From an uncultured Eubacterium sp. (GTDB lineage: Bacteria > Bacillota_A > Clostridia > Lachnospirales > Lachnospiraceae), in the NCBI GenBank assembly GCA_910589045.1, contig CAJUSH010000005.1, forward strand, positions 33,331 through 97,330: a stretch of DNA of 64,000 nt, read 5' to 3'. A program made the translations under genes and the position numbers. Every line of letters begins with the position of its first letter. Positions within the stretch are counted from its first letter, which is position 1. This document shows, piece by piece, positions 8,290-15,759 of the stretch. The notes beneath the pieces were generated by a model. That model made no database searches, was not told the DNA's origin, and saw nothing but the letters and a program-made list of their open reading frames with translations.

Positions 8290-9894
8290 TTATTTCTGAG
8301 GTCCTGCGGAAACAAGTGCCTTTCCTGCGTCATTGCCCTCATATTTTGCAAAGTTCTTGATGAAGCGGCCGGAGAGGTCGTCAGCCTTCTTCTCCCACTC
8401 GGAAACATCCGCATAGGTGTCGCGGGGATCCAGAATACCGGTGTCAACGCCCTTTAACTCGGTCGGGATCTCGAAGTTAAAGATCGGGAGCTGCTTGGTG
8501 GGCGCATCTTTGATATCGCCGTTTAAGATCGCATCGATGATACCGCGGGTATCCTTAATGGAGATACGCTTTCCGGTTCCGTTCCATCCGGTATTTACAA
8601 GGTAAGCCTTTGCGCCGCTCGCCTGCATTCTCTTTACAAGCTCCTCCGCATACTTGGTCGGATGCAGCTCTAAGAACGCCTGACCGAAGCAGGCAGAGAA
8701 GGTCGGTGTCGGCTCGGTGATGCCGCGCTCGGTTCCGGCAAGCTTTGCGGTAAATCCGGACAGGAAGTAGTACTGTGTCTGCTCGGGTGTCAGAATCGAT
8801 ACCGGAGGAAGCACGCCAAACGCATCCGCTGACAGGAAGATCACGTTCTTTGCTGCCGGAGCTGCGGAAACGGGCTTTACAATGTTATTGATGTGGTTGA
8901 TCGGGTAAGACACACGCGTATTCTCGGTTACGCTCTTGTCGTCAAAATCAATCTTGCCCTCTGCGTCAACGGTAACGTTCTCAAGAAGGGCGTTGCGCTT
9001 GATCGCATTGTAGATATCGGGCTCAGACTCCTTATCCAGGTTGATTACCTTCGCATAGCAGCCGCCCTCAAAGTTGAACACGCCGTTGTCGTCCCAGCCG
9101 TGCTCGTCATCGCCGATGAGAAGACGCTTCGGATCGGTGGAAAGCGTAGTCTTTCCGGTTCCGGAAAGTCCGAAGAAGATCGCGGTGTTCTCGCCGTTCA
9201 TGTCGGTGTTTGCGGAGCAGTGCATGGAAGCGATGCCTTTAAGCGGCAGATAGTAGTTCATCATGGAGAAGATACCCTTCTTCATCTCCCCGCCGTACCA
9301 GGTGTTAATGATAACCTGCTCACGGCTGGAAATATTGAACGCCGCACAGGTTGCAGAGTTTAAGCCAAGCTCCTCGTAGTTGTCGATCTTTGCCTTGGAA
9401 GCGTTGTATACAACGAAATCGGGAACAAATGTCTCCAGCTCCTCGTCGCTGGGGATAATGAACATGTTCTTGATAAAGTGCGCCTGCCATGCAACCTCAA
9501 CGATAAAGCGCACGGACATGCGGGTATCCTTGTTTGCGCCGCAGAATGCGTCCACAACAAAGAGTCTCTTGCCGGAAAGCTCCTTCTTTGCAAGATCCTT
9601 CACAACTGCCCAGGTTTCTTCGCTCATGGGATGGTTGTCGTTCTTGTACTCGTCTGTAGTCCACCAAACGGTGTCCTTAGAATTTGCATCCATAACAATA
9701 TATTTGTCTTTCGGTGAACGGCCCGTATAGATACCGGTCATAACATTTACCGCCCCAAGCTCGGTTACCTGGCCCTTCTCATAGCCCTCAAGCTCCGGCT
9801 TTGTCTCCTCCTCAAATAACATCTCGAAGGACGGATTGTGAACGATTTCTGTCGTTCCGGTAATACCATATTGGGTTAAATCAATTGCTGCCAT
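8290..9894 (-). CDS. pckA: Phosphoenolpyruvate carboxykinase (ATP)
   Basis: A 534-residue ATP-type PEP carboxykinase, which interconverts oxaloacetate plus ATP with PEP, CO2 and ADP in the cytosol. The kinase-type P-loop FGLSGTGKTTLS lies at about 241-252, followed by the metal and nucleotide site LLIGDDEHGWDD. TGRSPKDKYIV near residue 57 is the oxaloacetate-binding segment, and NTWYGGEMKKGIFS is also characteristic. Length and motifs are complete. It is transcribed divergently from citrate synthase, so the region carries both an oxaloacetate-forming or -consuming step and an oxaloacetate-condensing step. In anaerobes of this type the enzyme often runs toward oxaloacetate. The start has the ribosome binding site AGAGGT 8 nt upstream. 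Confidence 0.97.
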   Translation of the reverse strand: MAAIDLTQYGITGTTEIVHNPSFEMLFEEETKPELEGYEKGQVTELGAVNVMTGIYTGRSPKDKYIVMDANSKDTVWWTTDEYKNDNHPMSEETWAVVKDLAKKELSGKRLFVVDAFCGANKDTRMSVRFIVEVAWQAHFIKNMFIIPSDEELETFVPDFVVYNASKAKIDNYEELGLNSATCAAFNISSREQVIINTWYGGEMKKGIFSMMNYYLPLKGIASMHCSANTDMNGENTAIFFGLSGTGKTTLSTDPKRLLIGDDEHGWDDNGVFNFEGGCYAKVINLDKESEPDIYNAIKRNALLENVTVDAEGKIDFDDKSVTENTRVSYPINHINNIVKPVSAAPAAKNVIFLSADAFGVLPPVSILTPEQTQYYFLSGFTAKLAGTERGITEPTPTFSACFGQAFLELHPTKYAEELVKRMQASGAKAYLVNTGWNGTGKRISIKDTRGIIDAILNGDIKDAPTKQLPIFNFEIPTELKGVDTGILDPRDTYADVSEWEKKADDLSGRFIKNFAKYEGNDAGKALVSAGPQK

Positions 9895-9987
9895 CTTGTG
9901 TTTACCTCTTTTCTTTTTTATTTCTTTATATATTTAAAGATTCTTGAAAAATAAGACCGGCGGACACTGTCCTGCCAATACTTTTTT

Positions 9988-10016
9988 ATCTTAGCATTTT
10001 TTTCCTTATCCGTAAA
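9988..10016 (-). promoter_or_regulatory. Candidate pckA promoter
   Basis: Minus-strand TTTACG (10011-10016) and TAAGAT (9988-9993) with 17 bp between them, about 95 bp before the pckA start. Repeat copy B begins 40 bp upstream of the -35 box. Confidence 0.55.
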
Positions 10017-10055
10017 GTGCTTATTTTCATTTTCCATGCGTACACCCGGACAAAC

Positions 10056-10201
10056 GTTACTATTCGCGGCTCGGGAGCCGCTCATAGTAACGATTCGGGG
10101 CGATATTCAGAGTTTTGCTTCGCAAAAATCGCCCCTCACACCTGAATCATGTTCTTACGGACTGCGCAGTAAATGCGCATTCCTGACCCGTGAAAAGTAA
10201 C
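10056..10201 (+). mobile_element. 146-bp MITE-like element, copy B
   Basis: Same length and orientation as copies A and C, with terminal repeats GTTACTATTCGCGG and, at the right, CCGTGAAAAGTAAC. Flanked by a perfect 8-bp direct repeat GGACAAAC (10048-10055 and 10202-10209). It lies between the divergent pckA and citrate synthase genes. Confidence 0.9.
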
Positions 10202-10390
10202 GGACAAACACGTAATTTACGGGGGTTTCACGCCTGCCCCATCCGTCGGGAAAGTCGGTGGAAATGTTTTCAAAAATATTAAAATTTTGTTAAATTTCAG
10301 ATTTTTGTGGTTTTTCGACTCCGGTATATGGTATGATGAAATCTCAAAAGTAATTTTAACTGGCAATAATATGAAAAGGAGGCGTATCTA

Positions 10391-11752
10391 ATGGAGCGTA
10401 ATTTTGCCGAAATCACCCCCGAACTCGTAAAGCTCACAGACCGATGTGTCCAATCACACTGCATCGATCCTGATCTATACACAGAATACAACGTCAAACG
10501 CGGACTCCGCGATCTCAATGGAAAAGGCGTGCTCGTCGGACTGACCGAAATCTCCGAGGTAAGTTCCACCAAAACCGTTGACGGAAAATCCGTACCCGCC
10601 GACGGCCGTCTCTTCTACCGCGGCTACAATGTAGAGGATCTGGTACGCGGTATTGAAAAAGACAGCCACTTCGGCTACGAGGAATGCACCTACCTCTTAT
10701 TGTTCGGAGAGCTTCCGACGAAGCAGCAGCTGAAGGATTTTTGCAAGGTGCTTGCGGACTACCGTTCGCTTCCCACCAGCTTCGTCCGCGATATTATTAT
10801 GAAAGCACCGAGCAAGGACATGATGAACACCCTCGCCCGAAGCGTTCTCACCTTATATTCTTACGATGATGCCGCAAACGACACATCCCCCGCCAACGCG
10901 CTCAGACAGTGCTTACAGCTGATCAGCTTATTCCCTATGCTCTCCGTATACGGTTATCAGGCTTACCGCCATTATCATGACGGGGAAAGCCTTTTTATCC
11001 ACACCCCCGAGGAGCACCTTTCCACGGCGGAGACTATTTTATACATCCTGCGGCCCGACAAAAAATACACACCGCTGGAGGCAAAGCTTCTGGATATCGC
11101 ACTGATTTTACATATGGAGCACGGCGGCGGTAACAATTCCACCTTTACCACGCACCTGGTATCCTCCTCCGGCACGGACACCTACTCCGTTATCGCGGCC
11201 TCCCTCGGCTCCCTCAAGGGTCCCAAGCACGGCGGCGCAAACATCAAGGTTGTCCAGATGTTCGAGGCGATGAAGGAGGAGCTCAAAAACTGGGAAGACG
11301 AGGAGGAGGTAAGCGATTACCTGCGCAGGCTTTTGCATAAGGATGCCTTCGACAGGGCGGGGCTCATCTACGGTATGGGCCATGCGGTCTACTCCCTCTC
11401 CGACCCCCGTGCGGTCATCTTCCGCTCCTTCGTGGAACGGCTTTCCATTGAAAAGGGGCAGCAGAAGGAGTTTGCACTCTACTCCCTGGTGGAGCGTCTC
11501 GCACCCCAGATCATCTCCCGGGAACGCAAGATCTACAAGGGCGTCAGCCCCAACGTAGACTTTTACAGCGGCTTCGTTTACTCCATGCTCGACCTTCCGC
11601 TGGAGCTGTACACACCAATCTTCGCCATCGCGCGTATCGCCGGATGGAGCGCGCACCGCATGGAGGAAATCTGCTGCGGCGGAAAAATCATGCGCCCGGC
11701 CTACAAAAGTATATCCCCGCATCGGGATTATATTCCCATGGACGGCCGCTAA
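10391..11752 (+). CDS. gltA: Citrate/2-methylcitrate synthase
   Basis: A 453-residue citrate synthase family enzyme condensing acetyl-CoA with oxaloacetate. The conserved regions are LHMEHGGGNNSTFTTHLV (first active-site His region), GSLKGPKHGGANIKV, and GMGHAVYSLSDPRA with the second catalytic His; the C-terminal Asp and Arg segment follows around NVDFYSGFVYSMLDLP. The N-terminal 45-residue extension before GLRDLNGKGVLVGLTEISEV is typical of the clostridial long form. The ATG has a strong ribosome binding site (AAAAGGAGG). It is alone on its strand and ends in a hairpin terminator. Whether it prefers acetyl- or propionyl-CoA cannot be told from sequence by eye. Confidence 0.95.
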   Translation: MERNFAEITPELVKLTDRCVQSHCIDPDLYTEYNVKRGLRDLNGKGVLVGLTEISEVSSTKTVDGKSVPADGRLFYRGYNVEDLVRGIEKDSHFGYEECTYLLLFGELPTKQQLKDFCKVLADYRSLPTSFVRDIIMKAPSKDMMNTLARSVLTLYSYDDAANDTSPANALRQCLQLISLFPMLSVYGYQAYRHYHDGESLFIHTPEEHLSTAETILYILRPDKKYTPLEAKLLDIALILHMEHGGGNNSTFTTHLVSSSGTDTYSVIAASLGSLKGPKHGGANIKVVQMFEAMKEELKNWEDEEEVSDYLRRLLHKDAFDRAGLIYGMGHAVYSLSDPRAVIFRSFVERLSIEKGQQKEFALYSLVERLAPQIISRERKIYKGVSPNVDFYSGFVYSMLDLPLELYTPIFAIARIAGWSAHRMEEICCGGKIMRPAYKSISPHRDYIPMDGR

Positions 11753-11767
11753 GCATCGGACAAACAT

Positions 11768-11801
11768 AAAAAAAGAGTTTCACAGCCGAAACTCTTTTTT
11801 T
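11768..11801. terminator. Bidirectional terminator between citrate synthase and small membrane protein
   Basis: AAAAAAAGAGTTT and AAACTCTTTTTTT form a perfect stem with A/T tails on both sides, between two converging genes. Confidence 0.9.
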
Positions 11802-11807
11802 GTCGCT

Positions 11808-12155
11808 TTACTTTAAATATTTGCTCTTGTTCTTTTTCATCTCCCGGAAAAACCAGTAGCACATGACAAGAAACAGAATGATCGCCCCGAAATTGAGCGC
11901 CGGGAGCGAAATGAAAAAGTCGTTGACCAGACCCAGCAGACCGTAGATCGACGCCATCATGCCAAAGACAACAAAGGGCCTGAACATTGCCTCGCAAAAG
12001 CCCTTCACGTCCCGCGCCCCGACGAGCTCCATCGGGTTGATCAGCATCGTGGGCGGCTGCTCCGTCCTCCTCATCTGATAGGCGCTGTAAACCATGTACA
12101 CGCCGTAGCAGAAAATAATCACATCAAACAGCATCATAAAAGAATCTGAACCCAT
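11808..12155 (-). CDS. Small membrane protein of unknown function
   Basis: A 115-residue protein from the chosen start MGSDSFMMLFDVI, where the ribosome binding site AGAGAGG lies 7 nt upstream; a longer frame with 24 extra N-terminal residues is less likely. Three hydrophobic segments are visible: residues about 8-26 (LFDVIIFCYGVYMVYSAY), about 62-82 (FVVFGMMASIYGLLGLV) and about 91-107 (FGAIILFLVMCYWFF), with a short basic tail ending KKNKSKYLK. I do not recognise a family. It converges with citrate synthase and is divergent from the CheY-like gene at 12398. Confidence 0.75.
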   Translation of the reverse strand: MGSDSFMMLFDVIIFCYGVYMVYSAYQMRRTEQPPTMLINPMELVGARDVKGFCEAMFRPFVVFGMMASIYGLLGLVNDFFISLPALNFGAIILFLVMCYWFFREMKKNKSKYLK

Positions 12156-12311
12156 TGCTTTACCTCTCTTTTGTCCTTTATCTGCATAACTGCTATAAAT
12201 TATAACGCAAATCTTCTCTTTTGCCAAGGCATATGTAAAAACCAGTTACCGGCCGCGAAGGGAACAGTAACCAAAAAGCACTGAAAAACACGCGTAAAAT
12301 CAAAAAGATTG

Positions 12312-12340
12312 TTGCTTAATCATGTAAAATGGAGTACAAT
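12312..12340 (+). promoter_or_regulatory. Candidate promoter of the CheY/CheX-like pair
   Basis: TTGCTT (12312-12317) and TACAAT (12335-12340) with 17-bp spacing, 57 bp before the receiver-protein start, which itself has the ribosome binding site AAAAGGAG. Confidence 0.65.
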
Positions 12341-12397
12341 TTTAAGTAGTGAATATCCGGTTATGAAAATTACAGACTAAGAAAAGGAGTAAGACAT

Positions 12398-12769
12398 ATG
12401 CTGTTAAAGGACGCGAAAATTTTAATCGGCGACGATTCCATCCTCGCCCGTAAGCAGTTAAAGGATCTTCTGTCCAGCATGGGTGCCAGCCGTTTTACTG
12501 AAGCGGTCAACGGGAAGGAAGCGGTTGAAAAGTATATTGCCGAGCAGCCCGACCTTGTATTTCTCGATATCGTTATGCCTATCAAAGACGGAATCTCCGC
12601 GGTAAGGGAGATTATGGAAGAAAACCCGAACGCACTGATCATCATCGTATCATCTGTGGGAACCCAGCAGCAGCTGAAGGCTGCCCTTGAAGCAGGCGCA
12701 AAGGACTTTGTCCAAAAGCCTCTGAAAACGGATCAGATCAAGGCCATCCTTTCCACCAAGTTCGAATAA
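12398..12769 (+). CDS. Single-domain response regulator, CheY-like
   Basis: A 123-residue stand-alone receiver domain. All phospho-relay residues are present: acidic pair at 12-13 (GDDS), phospho-acceptor Asp57 in LVFLDIVMPIKDG, Ser85/86 at the switch position (IIVSSVGTQ) and Lys107 in FVQKPL. There is no output domain, so it probably acts by binding a partner protein, as CheY does. The next gene, 27 bp downstream, encodes a CheX-like protein, the class of phosphatase that dephosphorylates CheY. No histidine kinase, flagellar or chemotaxis gene is present in the window, so the upstream kinase is unknown. Confidence 0.93.
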   Translation: MLLKDAKILIGDDSILARKQLKDLLSSMGASRFTEAVNGKEAVEKYIAEQPDLVFLDIVMPIKDGISAVREIMEENPNALIIIVSSVGTQQQLKAALEAGAKDFVQKPLKTDQIKAILSTKFE

Positions 12770-12796
12770 TCTATAGAATATGTTGAGGGATTTGTT

Positions 12797-13690
12797 ATGT
12801 TTATACAGTTTTTCGGCGGCTACCTGTTAAGTAACGGCATCGTCACAGCAGAACAGCTGATCGCTGCCATGGAAAAAGAATCTTCTATTTATATTCAGCT
12901 TGACACGCTTGCGATGCACGCGGGTCTTATGACACCCGAACAGATCGAGGAGGTAAGAATTGCACAGACCCATAACGATAAGCATTTTGGGGAAATATGT
13001 ATTGAGAAGGGCTACCTGACAGAAAAGCAGGTGAACGAGCTCCTCGTCTCACAGTATCCCCAATATCTTTTGCTGGGACAAATTCTCGAAGAGAACGGTG
13101 TCTTTGACCAGGCGACTTTCCACGAGCTGGTTCAGGCGTACATCACGGATAACCAGATCAAGGAGGAGGATCTTCCAAACGAGAGCGGCGAAACTGTTTT
13201 TTCCATGCTGAACGAATACTGCTCTGAGATGGAATCTCCCAACAAGGCCTATCAGCTGGAATACTTAAATCTTCTTTTGAATAATCTGGTGCGGTTCATC
13301 GGTGACGATTTCACACTGCTTCGTCCCGTTATGCGCTCCTCTTCCTATCCGACCCAAAAGTATGCATCCCAGCGGATCACCGGCATATATGAGGTGACAT
13401 CCGTGCTCGACATGAGTGAGGATGCGGCGATTGCCTTTGCGAGCCGCTATGTATCCGAGGAATTTGAAGAATTCGACGAATATGTACAAGCCTCCATTGA
13501 GGATTTCCTAAATCTTCACAACGGCCTGTTCAATGTCAATATCTCCAATTCCTACTCGGTTGAGCTCGGCCTTGAGCCTCCGATTTCCGGCGAGGATCAC
13601 GCCGTAGAGGACGCAAAATGCACATACATCTTCCCTGCACTGTTCCCCTTCGGCATCGTGAATATCGTGCTGTCCGAGACAGAGCATTAA
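12797..13690 (+). CDS. Four MshEN-like repeats plus CheX-like domain
   Basis: A 297-residue cytosolic protein in two parts. Residues about 6-115 contain four repeats of a roughly 28-residue pattern (G-x-x-L/I-x-x-x-G-x-x-T-x-x-Q-x-x-x-x-x-x-x-Q), clearest at 64-87 (FGEICIEKGYLTEKQVNELL); this resembles the MshEN motif of type II secretion/pilus ATPases, some of which bind cyclic di-GMP. The Arg of the classical RLGxxL motif is missing. Residues about 150-297 look CheX/CheC-like: D236-F-L-N239-L-H-N-G243 matches the family E-x-x-N-x-x-x-G with Asp for Glu. It probably works on the receiver encoded just upstream. Family assignment is by motif only. Confidence 0.6.
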   Translation: MFIQFFGGYLLSNGIVTAEQLIAAMEKESSIYIQLDTLAMHAGLMTPEQIEEVRIAQTHNDKHFGEICIEKGYLTEKQVNELLVSQYPQYLLLGQILEENGVFDQATFHELVQAYITDNQIKEEDLPNESGETVFSMLNEYCSEMESPNKAYQLEYLNLLLNNLVRFIGDDFTLLRPVMRSSSYPTQKYASQRITGIYEVTSVLDMSEDAAIAFASRYVSEEFEEFDEYVQASIEDFLNLHNGLFNVNISNSYSVELGLEPPISGEDHAVEDAKCTYIFPALFPFGIVNIVLSETEH

Positions 13691-13716
13691 GATGCTGCGG
13701 CACAAAAAACGCATAC

Positions 13717-13747
13717 AAAAAGAGCTTCCCGCAGGAAGCTCTTTTTT
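13717..13747. terminator. Bidirectional terminator between CheX-like gene and thrC
   Basis: AAAAAGAGCTTCC and GGAAGCTCTTTTTT arms around CGCA, placed between two converging genes. Confidence 0.93.
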
Positions 13748-13825
13748 GCGGAGAATCCTGCAGGCAGGATTCTTTCTAAACTGCACGGCAGCGGAGCGCA
13801 AATATGCCGCTAAAGCGCAATAGCA

Positions 13826-15319
13826 TCAATCCTCGACCGCCAGAAACTCCTTTACGGCAGTAGGCATATCCTCCACCGCACACAAATTGTCGTGGAGCAC
13901 CGGGGCATTCCGAATCTCCTCAATCGCCTGCGGAATCTTCACATTGCCGATTTTTCCAAGCTCGTCCACCAGCTTGAAATCCTCCAGCTCCCCATAGGAC
14001 GGATCGATCGCCGTCATGACGCTGCGCGCAAACTTAAAGGGCGATGCCGTACTGGCGATCACGGTTTTTGTCGTATCTGCGGTCTTTTCGCGGTAACGGT
14101 TGTACACGCCTGCGGCAACCGCTGTGTGGGTGTCGATGATATAGCCCGTCTCGTTGTAAAGCGTGCGGATCGTCTCCGCGGTCTGCTCCTCGGTGGAATA
14201 GCCGCCCGCAAAATCCGCAAGCCGCTCCCTCATTTCAGGCGTAATCGTATATGCCCCGCCCGCGGCAAGCGCCTGCATCAAATCCGCGTTTTTCTTTGCG
14301 TCGTTCCCCGCAATGTAATAGATCAGACGCTCCAGGTTGCTGGAGATGAGAATGTCCATCGAGGGCGAGCTGGTCAGGATAAACGCACGGTTTTTATCGT
14401 AGGTTCCGCTCTCGAAGAAATCATAGAGCACCCGGTTCGCGTTGGATGCGCAGATGAGCTTCGCAACGGGCAGCCCCATCTGCTTTGCATAAAATGCGGC
14501 AAGGATATTCCCGAAGTTTCCGGTGGGGACAACGACGTTCACCGGCTCCTTCTCCGCGATCACGCCCTCCCTGAGCAATTTTGCATATGCATAAACATAG
14601 TACACGATCTGCGGCACCAGACGCCCGATGTTGATGGAGTTCGCGGAAGAGAGCTGATAACCGTTTTCCTCCAGCAAAGCACCAAAGGCGCGGTCGTTAA
14701 ACATCTGCTTCACACCGGTCTGAGCCTCATCGAAATTTCCTTTGATACCTACCACACACGTATTTTCGCCCCGCTGCGTCACCATCTGAAGCTCCTGGAT
14801 CGGGCTGACGCCGCCCTTGGGGTAAAAGACAATGATTTTTGTGCCTTCCACGTCCGCAAAGCCGGAAAGCGCCGCCTTTCCGGTATCCCCGGAGGTCGCG
14901 GTCAGGATAACGATCTCGTTTTTCACCTCATTTTTGCGCGCCGCCGTCGTCAGCAGATGCGGCAGGATGGACAGCGCCATATCCTTAAACGCGATGGTCG
15001 CACCGTGGAACAGCTCCAGGTAATACGCACCCTTCGCCTCCGCCAGCGGCGCGATCTCCTCCGTGTCAAACTTGCTGTCGTAGGCGCGCGCGATGCATGC
15101 CTTTAATTCCTCCTCGGTAAAATCGGTCAGGAACAGCTTCATCACCTCATAGGCGGTCTGCTGATAGCTCATGCCCGCCAGGTCCCGAAGACTCACATCC
15201 AAGGCCGGTATGTGATCCGGCACAAACAATCCGCCGTCATCCGCCAATCCCTTTAATATTGCCTGCGAAGCGGTAAAACGCTCCTTTTCATTCCGTGTGC
15301 TCGAATAATAAATTCCCAT
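13826..15319 (-). CDS. thrC: Threonine synthase
   Basis: A 497-residue PLP enzyme converting O-phosphohomoserine to threonine. The start MGIYYSSTRNEKERFTASQA and the PLP-lysine segment FHGATIAFKDMAL (about residues 104-116) are those of the long, E. coli-type threonine synthases; the phosphate-binding TSGDTGKAAL and PTGNFGNILAA segments are intact. It stands alone, without hom or thrB, and has ribosome binding site AAGGGTGAG. No T-box or other leader was found upstream. Confidence 0.96.
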   Translation of the reverse strand: MGIYYSSTRNEKERFTASQAILKGLADDGGLFVPDHIPALDVSLRDLAGMSYQQTAYEVMKLFLTDFTEEELKACIARAYDSKFDTEEIAPLAEAKGAYYLELFHGATIAFKDMALSILPHLLTTAARKNEVKNEIVILTATSGDTGKAALSGFADVEGTKIIVFYPKGGVSPIQELQMVTQRGENTCVVGIKGNFDEAQTGVKQMFNDRAFGALLEENGYQLSSANSINIGRLVPQIVYYVYAYAKLLREGVIAEKEPVNVVVPTGNFGNILAAFYAKQMGLPVAKLICASNANRVLYDFFESGTYDKNRAFILTSSPSMDILISSNLERLIYYIAGNDAKKNADLMQALAAGGAYTITPEMRERLADFAGGYSTEEQTAETIRTLYNETGYIIDTHTAVAAGVYNRYREKTADTTKTVIASTASPFKFARSVMTAIDPSYGELEDFKLVDELGKIGNVKIPQAIEEIRNAPVLHDNLCAVEDMPTAVKEFLAVED

Positions 15320-15370
15320 ATACTCACCCTTATCTTTCCATATTTCATCCTATATCATATGTCGCTTTTC

Positions 15371-15478
15371 ATCACTGTTCACGCTATGCTGCTGCGCCGC
15401 AGCATGTCCCTTAAGTACGCAGTAAATGCCCCCGCTTCGCCGGGGCAGACGCTGCGCGGCCCGGGTGTGAAAAGTAAC
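15371..15478 (+). repeat. Decayed relative of the 146-bp element
   Basis: Left end ATCACTGTTCACG matches the element end GTTACTATTCACG at 10 of 13 positions; right end GTGTGAAAAGTAAC matches CCGTGAAAAGTAAC at 12 of 14. The internal TACGCAGTAAATGC segment is shared. It is about 108 bp and no target duplication is evident, which suggests an older or divergent subfamily. Confidence 0.5.
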
Positions 15479-15564
15479 TTACAATTTCCTTCACCCATTA
15501 TAATTAAGACATTTTCATCTGTCAACAAATATGCTAGACTTTAGGTTAATAATAAAAAAAGCTA

Positions 15565-15710
15565 GTTACTATTCACGGCTCGGGAGCCGCTCATAGTAAC
15601 GATTCGGGGCGATATTGAGAGTTTTGCTTCGCAAAAATCGCCCCTCACACCTGAATCATGTTCTTACGGACTGCGCAGTAAATGCGCAGTCCTGCCCCGT
15701 GAAAAGTAAC
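15565..15710 (+). mobile_element. 146-bp MITE-like element, copy C
   Basis: Identical in length and orientation to copies A and B, with GTTACTATTCACGG and CCGTGAAAAGTAAC ends. Flanked by the perfect 8-bp direct repeat AAAAGCTA (15557-15564 and 15711-15718). It ends 49 bp before the ATG of the HNH/AP2 gene. Confidence 0.9.
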
Positions 15711-15759
15711 AAAAGCTAGTTATCAGTTAAGCGCAAACAATAACGAAAGGGAGAAAACC

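Larger units (their letters stand above)
9895..10390. other. Divergent promoter region of pckA and citrate synthase
   Basis: Contains a pckA promoter candidate (9988-10016), repeat copy B (10056-10201) and, on the plus strand, an extended -10 candidate TGG-TATGAT (TATGAT at 10332-10337) before citrate synthase. A short palindrome GGACAGTGTCC lies in the pckA leader at 9962-9972. No gene seen. Confidence 0.6.
15320..15759. other. Intergenic region upstream of thrC and the HNH/AP2 gene
   Basis: Two repeat copies occupy most of this divergent region: a decayed one at 15371-15478 and the intact copy C at 15565-15710. AT-rich DNA lies between them (15479-15564). No gene seen. Confidence 0.6.

Noticed and set aside
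12250..12280. GTTACCGGCCGCG ... GGGAACAGTAAC, resembling the ends of the 146-bp element
   Set aside because: Only about 30 bp long, no internal element sequence and no 8-bp flanking repeat; chance or an unrelated hairpin is more likely.
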